NCBI GenBank assembly: GCA_963920705.1
Contig: CAWUCO010000232.1
Span: forward strand, 186,001 to 250,000
DNA: 64,000 bases
Direction: 5' to 3'
DNA from: Odiellus spinosus
Lineage: Eukaryota; Arthropoda; Arachnida; Opiliones; Phalangiidae
The position numbers and the translations under genes are program-made. Shown here in pieces: positions 1 through 13,600 of the stretch (the stretch's first letter is position 1; each line of letters opens with the position of its first letter). The notes under the pieces are model-generated. The model was not told where the DNA came from and searched no databases. It saw only the letters and a list, made by a program, of their open reading frames with translations.

Positions 1-258
1 ACAAGAGTTTTCAAAAATCCGTTGAAAAACATGAAAAATATGGCCAATTCAAGAAACCATACAATATCAAAATAGTCAAGTTTCAGATTTTCAAAATTCG
101 CTTTTTGATATTAGATGTTTTTTGAATTGTCCATATTTTCCATGTTTTTCAACGGATTTTCCAAAACTCTTGTTTTTTAGATAGACCAATATTTGCTCTT
201 TCGAGTGGTCTTAATTTTGTCTAAATCGCTTAAAAATCAAAAGTTTTGTGTCCATTTT

Positions 259-277
259 AATCCAATAATCTTGGATT
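259..277. repeat. Second dyad: AATCCAA/TTGGATT hairpin in the linker (representative)
   Basis: AATCCAATAATCTTGGATT is a 7 bp perfect stem around a 5 base loop. It lies in the linker between half-unit B and the next half-unit A, close to the second symmetry centre of the repeat. Immediately downstream, 281-294 (AAGCGTTTTTGCTT) gives a 4 bp stem. The first hairpin is kept in most monomers. Exceptions include the CATAATCTTGG variants near 3701, 7143 and 10590 and the AATCTTTCATT variants near 3330 and 6772, which break the stem. Confidence 0.7.
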
Positions 278-1090
278 TTTAAGCGTTTTTGCTTAATTTT
301 AACCAATTTTATATTTGTCACAATTTTGCAATTTAGACAACACCAAAGTCATTCGAAAGAGCAATTAATGGACAGTCTAAATAATAAGAGTTTTCAAAAA
401 TCCGTTGAAAAACAAGAAAAATATGGCCAATTCAAGAATTCATAGAATATCAAAATAGTCAAATTTCAGATTTTAAAGATTCGCTTTTTGATATTAGATA
501 TTTTTTGAATTGTCCATATTTTCCATGTTTTTCAAGGGATTTTCCAAAACTCATGTTTTTTAGATAGACCAATATTTGCTCTTTCGAGTGGTCTAATTTT
601 GTCTAAATCGCTTAAAAATCAAAAGTTTTGTGTCCATTTGAATCCAATAATTTTGGATTTTTAAGTGTTTTTGCTTTATTTTAACCAATTTTATATTTGT
701 CACAATTTTGCAATTTAGACAAAACCAAAGTCATTCGAAAGAGCAATTAATGGACAGTCTAAATAACAAAAGTTTTCAAAAATCCGTTGAAAAACAAGAA
801 AAATATGGCCAATTCAAGAAATCATACAATATCAAAATAGTCAAATTTCAGATTTTAAAAATTCGCTTTTTGATATTAGATGTTTTTTGAATTGTCCATA
901 TTTTCCATGTTTTTCAACGGATTTTCCAAAACTCTTGTTTTTTAGATAGACCAATATTTGCTCTTTCGAGTGGTCTTAATTTTGTCTAAATCGCTTAAAA
1001 ATCAAAAGTTTTGTGTCCATTTTAATCCAATAATCTTGGATTTTTAAGCGTTTTTGCTTAATTTTAACCAATTTTATATTTGTCACAATT

Positions 1091-1473
1091 TTGCAATTTA
1101 GACAAAACCAAAGTCATTCGAATGAGCAATTAATGGACAGTCTAAATAACAAAAGTTTTCAAAAATCCGTTGAAAAACAAGAAAAATATGGCCAATTCAA
1201 GAAATCATACAATATCAAAATAGTCAAATTTCAGATTTTAAAAATTCGCTTTTTGATATTAGATGTTTTTTGAATTGTCCATATTTTCCATGTTTTTCAA
1301 CGGATTTTCCAAAACTCTTGTTTTTTAGATAGACCAATATTTGCTCTTTCGAGTGGTCTTAATTTTGTCTAAATCGCTTAAAAATCAAAAGTTTTGTGTC
1401 CATTTTAATCCAATAATCTTGGATTTTTAAGCGTTTTTGCTTAATTTTAACCAATTTTATATTTGTCACAATT
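1091..1473 (+). repeat. Representative satellite monomer (383 bp)
   Basis: This unit serves as a reference. It runs from TTGCAATTTAGAC to the base before the next TTGCAATTTAGAC at 1474. In order it contains half-unit A (1093-1221), a short AT-rich central spacer, half-unit B in inverted orientation (1250-1377), then a linker with the AATCC...GGATT hairpin and the AAGC...GCTT hairpin. The opening 61 codons form an accidental open frame beginning at TTG. Many sister monomers carry a stop in that frame from single changes (CATAG for CATAC, or CATTAG for CATTCG), so coding constraint is not evident. Confidence 0.9.
1093..1377. repeat. Internal inverted repeat (dyad) of the monomer
   Basis: Bases 1093-1221 and the reverse complement of 1250-1377 align along their whole length, about 130 bp with roughly 80% identity by eye. 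Shared blocks include AATTTAGACAAAA, TCGAA.GAGCAA, AAATCCGTTGAAAAACA, AAAATATGG.CAATTCAA and AATATCAAAA. The dyad centre is near 1235. The same arrangement is present in every complete monomer of the window, so each could extrude as a long imperfect hairpin or cruciform, and a transcript could fold back as dsRNA. The monomer therefore probably arose from an inverted duplication of a unit of about 190 bp. Confidence 0.88.
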
Positions 1474-3400
1474 TTGCAATTTAGACAAAACCAAAGTCAT
1501 TCGAAAGAGCAATTAATGGACAGTCTAAATAATAAGAGTTTTCAAAAATCCGTTGAAAAACAAGAAAAATATGGCCAATTCAAGAAATCATAGAATATCA
1601 AAATAGTCAAATTTCAGATTTTAAAAATTCGCTTTTTGATATTAGATATTTTTTGAATTGTCCATATTTTCCATGTTTTTCAAGGGATTTTCCAAAACTC
1701 ATGTTTTTTAGATAGACCAATATTTGCTCTTTCGAGTGGTCTAATTTTGTCTAAATCGCTTAAAAATCAAAAGTTTTGTGTCCATTTGAATCCAATAATC
1801 TTGGTTTTTTAAGCGTTTTTGCTTAATTTTAACCAATTTTATATTGGTCACAATTTTGCAATTTAGACAAAACCAAAGTCATTCGAAAGAGCAATTAATG
1901 GACAGTCTAAATAATAAGAGTTTTCAAAAATCCGTTGAAAAACAAGAAAAATATGGCCGATTCAAGAAATCATAGAATATCAAAATAGTCAAATTTCAGA
2001 TTTTAAAAATTCGCTTTTTGATATTATATTTTTTTTGAATTGTCCATATTTTCCATGTTTTTCAAGGGATTTTCCAAAACTCATCTTTTTAAAATGGACC
2101 AATATTTGCTCTTTCGAGTGGTCTAATTTTGTCTAAATCGCTTAAAAATCAAAAGTTTTGTGTCCATTTGAAACCAATAATCTTGGATTTTTAAGCGTTT
2201 TTGCTTAATTTTAACCAATTTTATATTGGTCACAATTTTGCAATTTAGACAAAACCAAAGTCATTCGAAAGAGCAATTAATGGACAGTCTAAATAACAAG
2301 AGTTTTCAAAAATCCGTTGAAAAACATGAAAAATATGACCAATTCAAGAAACCATACAATATCAAAATAGTCAAATTTCAGATTTTCAAAATTCGCTTTT
2401 TGATATTAGATGTTTTTTGAATTGTCCATATTTTCCATGTTTTTCAAGGGATTTTCCAAAACTCATGTTTTTTAGATAGACCAATATTTGCTCTTTCGAG
2501 TGGTCTTAATTTTGTCTAAATCGCTTAAAAATCAAAAGTTTTGTGTCCATTTGAATCCAATAATCTTGGATTTTTAAGCGTTTTTGCTTAATTTTAACCA
2601 ATTTTATATTGGTCACAATTTTGCAATTTAGACAAAACCAAAGTCATTCGAAAGAGCAATTAATGGACAGTCTAAATAACAAGAGTTTTCAAAAATCCGT
2701 TGAAAAACAAGAAAAATATGGCCAATTCAAGAAACCATACAATATCAAAATAGTCAAATTTCAGATTTTCAAAATTCGCTTTTTGATATTAGATGCTTTT
2801 TGAATTGTCCATATTTTCCATGTTTTTCAACGGATTTTCCAAAACTCTTGTTTTTTAGATAGACCAATATTTGGTCTTTCGAGTGGTCTTAATTTTGTCT
2901 CAATCGCTTAAAAATCAAAGGTTTTGTGTCCATTTGAATCCAATAATCTTGGATTTTTAAGTGTTTTTGCTTAATTTTAACCAATTTTATATTTGTCCCC
3001 GTCTTGGCAATTTAGACAAAACCAAAGTCATTCGAAAGAGCAATTAATGGACAGTCTAAATAACAAGAGTTTTCAAAAATCCGTTGAAAAACAAGAAAAA
3101 TATGGCCAATTCGAGAAACCATACAATATCAAAATAGTCAAATTTCAGATTTTCAAAATTCGCTTTTTGATATTAGATGTTTTTTGAATTGCCCATATTT
3201 TCCATGTTTTTCAACGGATTTTCCAAAACTCTTGATTTTCAGATAGACCAATATTTGCTCTTTCGAGTGGTCTTAATTTTGTCTAAATCGCTTAAAAATC
3301 AAAAGTTTTGTGTCCATTTGAATCCAATAATCTTTCATTTTTAAGCGTTTTTGCTTAGTTTTAACCAATTTTATATTGGTCACAATTTTGCAATTTAGAC

Positions 3401-6400
3401 AAAAGCAAAGTCATTCGAAAGAGCAATTAATGGACAGTCTAAATAATAAGAATTTTTTAAAAATCCGTTGAAAAACAAGAAAAATATGGCCAATTCAAGA
3501 AACCATACAATATCAAAATAGTCAAATTTCAGATTTTCAAAATTCGCTTTTTGATATTAGATGTTTTTTGAATTGTCCATATTTTCTATGTTTTTCAACG
3601 GATTTTCCAAAACTCTTGTTTTTTAGATAGACCAATATTTGCTCTTTCGAGTGGTCTTAATTTTGTCTAAATCGCTTAAAAATCAAAATTTTTGTGTCCA
3701 TTTTAATAACATAATCTTGGATTTTTAAGCGTTTTTGCTTAATTTTAACCAATTTTATATTTGTCACAATTTTGCAATTTAGACAAAACCAAAGTCATTC
3801 GAAAGAGCAATTAATGGACAGTCTAAATAATAAGAGTTTTCAAAAATCCGTTGAAAAACAAGAAAAATATGGCCAATTCAAGAAATCATAGAATATCAAA
3901 ATAGTCAAATTTCAGATTTTCAAAATTCGCTTTTTGATATTAGATGTTTTTTGAATTGTCCATATTTTCCATGTTTTTCAACGGATTTTCCAAAACTCTT
4001 GTTTTTTAGATAGACCAATATTTGGTCTTTCGAGTGGTCTTAATTTTGTCTCAATCGCTTAAAAATCAAAGGTTTTGTGTCCATTTGAATCCAATAATCT
4101 TGGATTTTTAAGTGTTTTTGCTTAATTTTAACCAATTTTATATTTGTCACGTCTTGGCAATTTAGACAAAACCAAAGTCATTCGAAAGAGCAATTAATGG
4201 ACAGTCTAAATAACAAGAGTTTTCAAAAATCCGTTGAAAAACAAGAAAAATATGGCCAATTCGAGAAACCATACAATATCAAAATAGTCAAATTTCAGAT
4301 TTTCAAAATTCGCTTTTTGATATTAGATGTTTTTTGAATTGTCCATATTTTCCATGTTTTTCAACGGATTTTCCAAAACTCTTGTTTTTTAGATAGACCA
4401 ATATTTGCTCTTTCGAGTGGTCTTAATTTTGTCTAAATCGCTTAAAAATCAAAAGTTTTGTGTCCATTTTAATCCAATAATCTTGGATTTTTAAGCGTTT
4501 TTGCTTAATTTTAACCAATTTTATATTTGTCACAATTTTGCAATTTAGACAAAACCAACGTCATTCGAAAGAGCAATTAATGGACAGTCTAAATAATAAG
4601 AGTTTTCAAAAATCCGTTGAAAAACAAGAAAAATATGGCCAATTCAAGAAATCATAGAATATCAAAATAGTCAAATTTCAGATTTTAAAAATTCGCTTTT
4701 TGATATTAGATATTTTTTGAATTGTCCATATTTTTCATGTTTTTCAAGGGATTTTCCAAAACTCATGTTTTTTAGATAGACCAATATTTGCTCTTTCGAG
4801 TGGTCTTAATTTTGTCTAAATCGCTTAAAAATCAAAAGTTTTGTGTTCATTTGAATCCAATAATCTTGGATTTTTAAGTGTTTTTGCTTTATTTTAACCA
4901 ATTTTATATTTGTCACAATTTTGCAATTTAGACAAAACCAAAGTCATTCGAATGAGCAATTAATGGACAGTCTAAATAACAAAAGTTTTCAAAAATCCGT
5001 TGAAAAACAAGAAAAATATGGCCAATTCAAGAAATCATACAATATCAAAATAGTCAAATTTCAGATTTTAAAAATTCGCTTTTTGATATTAGATGTTTTT
5101 TGAATTGTCCATATTTTCCATGTGTTTCAACGGATTTTCCAAAACTCTTTTTTTAGATAGACCAATATTTGCTCTTTCGAGTGGTCTTAATTTTGTCTAA
5201 ATCGCTTAAAAATCAAAAGTTTTGTGTCCATTTTAATCCAATAATCTTGGATTTTTAAGCGTTTTTGCTTAATTTTAACCAATTTTATATTTGTCACAAT
5301 TTTGCAATTTAGACAAAACCAAAGTCATTCGAAAGAGCAATTAATGGACAGTCTAAATAATAAGAGTTTTCAAAAATCCGTTGAAAAACAAAAAAATATG
5401 GCCAATTCAAGAAATCATAGAATATCAAAATAGTCAAATTTCAGATTTTAAAAATTCGCTTTTTGATATTAGATATTTTTTGAATTGTCCATATTTTCCA
5501 TGTGTTTCAACGGATTTTCCAAAACTCTTTTTTTAGATAGACCAATATTTGCTCTTTCGAGTGGTCTTAATTTTGTCTAAATCGCTTAAAAATCAAAAGT
5601 TTTGTGTCCATTTTAATCCAATAATCTTGGATTTTTAAGCGTTTTTGCTTAATTTTAACCAATTTTATATTTGTCACAATTTTGCAATTTAGACAAAACC
5701 AAAGTCATTCGAAAGAGCAATTAATGGACAGTCTAAATAATAAGAGTTTTCAAAAAATCCGTTGAAAAACAAAAAAATATGGCCAATTCAAGAAATCATA
5801 GAATATCAAAATAGTCAAATTTCAGATTTTAAAAATTCGCTTTTTGATATTAGATATTTTTTGAATTGTCCATATTTTCCATGTTTTTCAAGGGATTTTC
5901 CAAAACTCATGTTTTTTAGATAGACCAATATTTGCTCTTTCGAGTGGTCTAATTTTGTCTAAATCGCTTAAAAATCAAAAGTTTTGTGTCCATTTGAATC
6001 CAATAATCTTGGATTTTTAAGCGTTTTTGCTTAATTTTAACAAATTTTATATTGGTCACAATTTTGCAATTTAGACAAAACCAAAGTCATTCGAAAGAGC
6101 AATTAATGGACAGTCTAAATAATAAGAGTTTTCAAAAATCCGTTGAAAAACAAGAAAAATATGGCCAATTCAAGAAATCATAGAATATCAAAATAGTCAA
6201 ATTTCAGATTTTCAAAATTCGCTTTTTGATATTAGATGCTTTTTGAATTGTCCATATTTTCCATGTTTTTCAACGGATTTTCCAAAACTCTTGTTTTTTA
6301 GATAGACCAATATTTGCTCTTTCGAGTGGTCTTAATTTTGTCTAAATCGCTTAAAAATCAAAAGTTTTGTGTCCATTTGAATCCAATAATCTTGGATTTT

Positions 6401-9400
6401 TAAGCGTTTTTGCTTAATTTTAACCAATTTTATATTGGTCACAAATTTGCAATTTAGACAAAACCAAAGTCATTCGAAAGAGCAATTAATGGACAGTCTA
6501 AATAACAAGAGTTTTCAAAAATCCGTTGAAAAACAAGAAAAATATGGCCAATTCGAGAAACCATACAATATCAAAATAGTCAAATTTCAGATTTTCAAAA
6601 TTCGCTTTTTGATATTAGATGTTTTTTGAATTGTCCATATTTTCCATGTTTTTCAACGGATTTTCCAAAACTCTTGTTTTTTAGATAGACCAATATTTGC
6701 TCTTTCGAATGGTCTTAATTTTGTCTAAATCGCTTAAAAATCAAAAGTTTTGTGTCCATTTGAATCCAATAATCTTTCATTTTTAAGCGTTTTTGCTTAG
6801 TTTTAACCAATTTTATATTGGTCACAATTTTGCAATTTAGACAAAAGCAAAGTCATTCGAAAGAGCAATTAATGGACAGTCTAAATAATAAGAATTTTTT
6901 AAAAATCCGTTGAAAAACAAGAAAAATATGGCCAATTCAAGAAACCATACAATATCAAAATAGTCAAATTTCAGATTTTCAAAATTCGCTTTTTGATATT
7001 AGATGTTTTTTGAATTGTCCATATTTTCCATGTTTTTCAACGGATTTTCCAAAACTCTTGTTTTTTAGATAGACCAATATTTGGTCTTTCGAGTGGTCTT
7101 AATTTTGTCTAAATCGCTTAAAAATCAAATTTTTTGTGTCCATTTTAATAACATAATCTTGGATTTTTAAGCGTTTTTGCTTAATTTTAACCAATTTTAT
7201 ATTTGTCACATTTTTGCAATTTAGACAAAACCAAAGTCATTCGAAAGAACAATTAATGGACAGTCTAAATAATAAGAGTTTTCAAAAATCCGTTGAAAAA
7301 CAAGAAAAATATGGCCAATTCAAGAAATCATAGAATATCAAAATAGTCAAATTTCAGATTTTCAAAATTCGCTTTTTGATATTAGATGTTTTTTGAATTG
7401 TCCATATTTTCCATGTTTTTCAACGGATTTTCTAAAACTCTTGTTTTTTAGATAGACCAATATTTGCTCTTTCGAGTGGTCTTAATTTTGTCTAAATCGC
7501 TTAAAAATCAAAAGTTTTGTGTCCATTTGAATCCAATAATCTTGGATTTTTAAGTGTTTTTGCTTTATTTTAACCAATTTTATATTTGTCACAATTTTGC
7601 AATTTAAACAAAACCAAAGTCATTCGAATGAGCAATTAATGGACAGTCTAAATAACAAAAGTTTTCAAAAATCCGTTGAAAAACAAGAAAAATATGGCCA
7701 ATTCAAGAAATCATACAATATCAAAATAGTCAAATTTCAGATTTTAAAAATTCGCTTTTTGATATTAGATGTTTTTTGAATTGTCCATTTTTTCCATGTT
7801 TTTTAACGGATTTTCCAAAACTCTTGTTTTTTAGATAGACCAATATTTGCTCTTTCGAGTGGTCTTAATTTTGTCTAAATCGCTTAAAAATCAAAAGTTT
7901 TGTGTCCATTTGAATCCAATAATCTTGGATTTTTAAGTGTTTTTGCTTTATTTTAACCAATTTTATATTTGTCACAATTTTGCAAATTAAACAAAACCAA
8001 AGTCATTCGAAAGAGCAATTAATGGACAGTCTAAATAACAAAAGTTTTCAAAAATCCGTTGAAAAACAAGAAAAATATGGCCAATTCAAGAAATCATACA
8101 ATATCAAAATAGTCAAATTTCAGATTTTAAAAATTCGCTTTTTGATATTAGATGTTTTTTGAATTGTCCATTTTTTCCATGTTTTTCAACGGATTTTCCA
8201 AAACTCTTGTTTTTTAGATAGACCAATATTTGCTCTTTCGAGTGGTCTTAATTTTGTCTAAATCGCTTAAAAATCAAAAGTTTTGTGTCCATTTTAATCC
8301 AATAATCTTGGATTTTTAAGCGTTTTTGCTTAATTTTAACCAATTTTATATTTGTCACAATTTTGCAATTTAGACAAAACCAACGTCATTCGAAAGAGCA
8401 ATTAATGGACAGTCTAAATAATAAGAGTTTTCAAAAATCCGTTGAAAAACAAGAAAAATATGGCCAATTCAAGAAATCATAGAATATCAAAATAGTCAAA
8501 TTTCAGATTTTAAAAATTCGCTTTTTGATATTAGATATTTTTTGAATTGTCCATATTTTCCATGTTTTTCAAGGGATTTTCCAAAACTCATGTTTTTTAG
8601 ATAGACCAATATTTGCTCTTTCGAGTGGTCTTAATTTTGTCTAAATCGCTTAAAAATCAAAAGTTTTGTGTCCATTTGAATCCAATAATCTTGGATTTTT
8701 AAGTGTTTTTGCTTTATTTTAACCAATTTTATATTTGTCACAATTTTGCAATTTAGACAAAACCAAAGTCATTCGAATGAGCAATTAATGGACAGTCTAA
8801 ATAACAAAAGTTTTCAAAAATCCGTTGAAAAACAAGAAAAATATGGCCAATTCAAGAAATCATACAATATCAAAATAGTCAAATTTCAGATTTTAAAAAT
8901 TCGCTTTTTGATATTAGATGTTTTTTGAATTGTCCATATTTTCCATGTTTTTCAACGGATTTTCCAAAACTCATGTTTTTTAGATAGACCAATATTTGCT
9001 CTTTCGAGTGGTCTTAATTTTGTCTAAATCGCTTAAAAATTAAAAGTTTTGTGTCCATTTGAATCCAATAATCTTGGATTTTTAAGCGTTTTTGCTTAAT
9101 TTTAACCAATTTTATATTGGTCACAATTTTGCAATTTAGACAAAACCAAAGTCATTCGAAAGAGCAATTAATGGACAGTCTAAATAATAAGAGTTTTCAA
9201 AAATCCGTTGAAAAACAAGAAAAATATGGCCAATTCAAGAAATCATAGAATATCAAAATAGTCAAATTTCAGATTTTCAAAATTCGCTTTTGATATTAGA
9301 TGCTTTTTGAATTGTCCATATTTTCCATGTTTTTCAACGGATTTTCCAAAACTCTTGTTTTTTAGATAGACCAATATTTGCTCATTCGAGTGGTCTTAAT

Positions 9401-10600
9401 TTTGTCTAAATCGCTTAAAAATCAAAAGTTTTGTGTCCATTTGAATCCAATAATCTTGGATTTTTAAGTGTTTTTGCTTTATTTTAACCAATTTTATATT
9501 TGTCACAATTTTGCAATTTAGACAAAACCAAAGTCATTCGAAAGAGCAATTAATGGACAGTCTAAATAACAAAAGTTTTCAAAAATCCGTTGAAAAACAA
9601 GAAAAATATGGCCAATTCAAGAAATCATACAATATCAAAATAGTCAAATTTCAGATTTTAAAAATTCGCTTTTTGATATTAGATGTTTTTTGAATTGTCC
9701 ATATTTTCCATGTTTTTCAACGGATTTTCCAAAACTCTTGTTTTTTAGATAGACCAATATTTGCTCTTTCGAGTGGTCTTAATTTTGTCTAAATCGCTTA
9801 AAAAACAAAAGTTTTGTGTCCATTTTAATCCAATAATCTTGGATTTTTAAGCGTTTTTGCTTAATTTTAACCAATTTTATATTTGTCACAATTTTGCAAT
9901 TTAGACAAAACCAACGTCATTCGAAAGAGCAATTAATGGACAGTCTAAATAATAAGAGTTTTCAAAAATCCGTTGAAAAACAAGAAAAATATGGCCAATT
10001 CAAGAAATCATAGAATATCAAAATAGTCAAATTTCAGATTTTAAAAATTCGCTTTTTGATATTAGATATTTTTTGAATTGTCCATATTTTCCATGTTTTT
10101 CAAGGGATTTTCCAAAACTCATGTTTTTTAGATAGACCAATATTTGCTCTTTCGAGTGGTCTTAATTTTGTCTAAATCGCTTAAAAATCAAAAGTTTTGT
10201 GTCCATTTGAATCCAATAATCTTGGATTTTTAAGCGTTTTTGCTTAATTTTAACCAATTTTATATTGGTCACAATTTTGCAATTTAGACAAAAGCAAAGT
10301 CATTCGAAAGAGCAATTAATGGACAGTCTAAATAATAAGAATTTTTTAAAAATCCGTTGAAAAACAAGAAAAATATGGCCAATTCAAGAAACCATACAAT
10401 ATCAAAATAGTCAAATTTCAGATTTTCAAAATTCGCTTTTTGATATTAGATGTTTTTTGAATTGTCCATATTTTCCATGTTTTTCAACGGATTTTCCAAA
10501 ACTCTTGTTTTTTAGATAGACCAATATTTGCTCTTTCGAGTGGTCTTAATTTTGTCTAAATCGCTTAAAAATCAAATTTTTTGTGTCCATTTTAATAACA
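3401..10600 (+). repeat. Nine-monomer higher-order repeat, about 3.44 kb spacing
   Basis: A linked set of private variants recurs three times at a constant distance. AAAAGCAAAGTC (instead of AAAACCAAAGTC) is at 3401, 6843 and 10290; the following AGAATTTTTTAAAAATCC lies about 46 bp on in each; and TTTTAATAACATAATC (instead of AATCCAATAATC) is at 3701, 7143 and 10590. Spacings are 3442 and 3447 bp, which is nine monomers. Copies two and three also share the CATTCGAATGAG variant 754 bp downstream (7597 and 11044). Intervening monomers are not all matched, so the higher-order unit has been scrambled by later monomer-scale exchange. Confidence 0.75.
5101..5890 (+). repeat. Recent single-monomer tandem duplication
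   Basis: Two adjacent monomers share variants I see nowhere else. CCATGTGTTTCAACGG (usual CCATGTTTTTCAACGG) with a shortened CTCTTTTTTTAGATAG occurs at about 5118-5158 and again at about 5498-5539. The next half-units also both carry AACAAAAAAATATGG, near 5388 and 5770. The spacing is about 381 bp. Shared private changes in neighbouring copies are the footprint of recent unequal exchange or slippage by one monomer. Confidence 0.75.
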
Positions 10601-13600
10601 TAATCTTGGATTTTTAAGCGTTTTTGCTTAATTTTAACCAATTTTATATTTGTCACAATTTTGCAATTTAGACAAAACCAAAGTCATTCGAAAGAGCAAT
10701 TAATGGACAGTCTAAATAATAAGAGTTTTCAAAAATCCGTTGAAAAACAAGAAAAATATGGCCAATTCAAGAAATAATAGAATATCAAAATAGTCAAATT
10801 TCAGATTTTAAAAATTCGCTTTTTGATATTAGATATTTTTTGAATTGTCCATATTTTCCATGTTTTTCAAGGGATTTTCCAAAACTCATGTTTTTTAGAT
10901 AGACCAATATTTGCTCTTTCGAGTGGTCTTAATTTTGTCTAAATCGCTTAAAAATCAAAAGTTTTGTGTCCATTTGAATCCAATAATCTTGGATTTTTAA
11001 GTGTTTTTGCTTTATTTTAACCAATTTTATATTTGACACAATTTTGCAATTTAGACAAAACCAAAGTCATTCGAATGAGCAATTAATGGACAGTCTAAAT
11101 AACAAAAGTTTTCAAAAATCCGTTGAAAAACAAGAAAAATATGGCCAATTCAAGAAATCATACAATATCAAAATAGTCAAATTTCAGATTTTAAAAATTC
11201 GCTTTTTGATATTAGATGTTTTTTGAATTGTCCATATTTTCCATGTTTTTCAACGGATTTTCCAAAACTCTTGTTTTTTAGATAGACCAATATTTGCTCT
11301 TTCGAGTGGTCTTAATTTTGTCTAAATCGCTTAAAAATCAAAAGTTTTGTGTCCATTTTAATCCAATAATCTTGGATTTTTAAGCGTTTTTGCTTAATTT
11401 TAACCAATTTTATATTTGTCACAATTTTGCAATTTAGACAAAACCAAAGTCATTCGAAAGAGCAATTAATGGACAGTCTAAATAATAAGAGTTTTCAAAA
11501 ATCCGTTGAAAAACAAGAAAAATATGGCCAATTCAAGAAATCATAGAATATCAAAATAGTCAAATTTCAGATTTTCAAAATTCGCTTTTTGATATTAGAT
11601 GCTTTTTGAATTGTCCATATTTTCCATGTTTTTCAACGGATTTTCCAAAACTCTTGTTTTTTAGATAGACCAATATTTGCTCTTTCGAGTGGTCTTAATT
11701 TTGTCTAAATCGCTTAAAAATCAAAAGTTTTGTGTCCATTTTAATCCAATAATCTTGGATTTTTAAGCGTTTTTGCTTAATTTTAACCAATTTTATATTT
11801 GTCACAATTTTGCAATTTAGACAAAACCAAAGTCATTCGAAAGAGCAATTAATGGACAGTCTAAATAATAAGAGTTTTCAAAAATCCGTTGAAAAACAAG
11901 AAAAATATGGCCAATTCAAGAAATCATAGAATATCAAAATAGTCAAATTTCAGATTTTCAAAATTCGCTTTTTGATATTAGATGCTTTTTGAATTGTCCA
12001 TATTTTCCATGTTTTTCAACGGATTTTCCAAAACTCTTGTTTTTTAGATAGACCAATATTTGCTCTTTCGAGTGGTCTTAATTTTGTCTAAATCGCTTAA
12101 AAATCAAAAGTTTTGTGTCCATTTGAATCCAATAATCTTGGATTTTTAAGCGTTTTTGCTTAATTTTAACCAATTTTATATTGGTCACAATTTTGCAATT
12201 TAGACAAAACCAAAGTCATTCGAAAGAGCAATTAATGGACAGTCTAAATAACAAGAGTTTTCAAAAATCCGTTGAAAAACTAGAAAAATATGGCCAATTC
12301 AAGAAACCATACAATATCAAAATAGTCAAATTTCAGATTTTCAAAATTCGCTTTTTGATATTAGATGTTTTTTGAATTGTCCATATTTTCCATGTTTTTC
12401 AACGGATTTTCCAAAACTCTTGTTTTTTAGATAGACCAATATTTGCTCTTTCGAGTGGTCTTAATTTTGTCTAAATCGCTTAAAAATCAAAAGTTTTGTG
12501 TCCATTTGAATCCAATAATCTTGGATTTTTAAGCGTTTTTGCTTAATTTTAACCAATTTTATATTTGTCACAATTTTGCAATTTAGACAAAACCAAAGTC
12601 ATTCGAAAGAGCAATTAATGGACAGTCTAAATAATAAGAGTTTTCAAAAATCCGTTGAAAAACAAGAAAAATATGGCCAATTCAAGAAATCATAGAATAT
12701 CAAAATAGTCAAATTTCAGATTTTAAAAATTCGCTTTTTGATATTAGATATTTTTTGAATTGTCCATATTTTCCATGTTTTTCAAGGGATTTTCCAAAAC
12801 TCATGTTTTTTAGATAGACCAATATTTGCTCTTTCGAGTGGTCTTAATTTTGTCTAAATCGCTTAAAAATCAAAAGTTTTGTGTCCATTTGAATCCAATA
12901 ATCTTGGATTTTTAAGCGTTTTTGCTTAATTTTAACCAATTTTATATTGGTCACAATTTTGCAATTTAGACAAAACCAAAGTCATTCGAAAGAGCAATTA
13001 ATGGACAGTCTAAATAACAAGAGTTTTCAAAAATCCGTTGAAAAACAAGAAAAATATGGCCAATTCAAGAAACCATACAATATCAAAATAGTCAAATTTC
13101 AGATTTTCAAAATTCGCTTTTTGATATTAGATGTTTTTTGAATTGTCCATATTTTCCATGTTTTTCAACGGATTTTCCAAAACTCTTGTTTTTTAGATAG
13201 ACCAATATTTGCTCTTTCGAGTGGTCTTAATTTTGTCTAAATCGCTTAAAAATCAAAAGTTTTGTGTCCATTTTAATCCAATAATCTTGGATTTTTAAGC
13301 GTTTTTGCTTAATTTTAACCAATTTTATATTTGTCACAATTTTGCAATTTAGACAAAACCAAAGTCATTCGAAAGAGCAATTAATGGACAGTCTAAATAA
13401 TAAGAGTTTTCAAAAATCCGTTGAAAAACAAGAAAAATATGGCCAATTCAAGAAATCATAGAATATCAAAATAGTCAAATTTCAGATTTTAAAAATTCGC
13501 TTTTTGATATTAGATATTTTTTGAATTGTCCATATTTTCCATGTTTTTCAAGGGATTTTCCAAAACTCATGTTTTTTAGATAGACCAATATTTGCTCTTT

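Noticed and set aside
708..890. Recurring 60-64 codon frames in each orientation of the satellite, candidates for an amplified small protein family
   Set aside because: They begin at TTG, not ATG, lie wholly inside the satellite, repeat at the 383 or 766 bp period, and are interrupted by stops in many sister monomers through single neutral-looking changes. Sequence identity follows the DNA repeat, with no sign of codon-level constraint.
1110..1135. CENP-B-box-like site around ATTCGAAAGAGC in each half-unit
   Set aside because: Only the TTCG....A part matches. The CGGG block needed by the box is absent in all monomers inspected.
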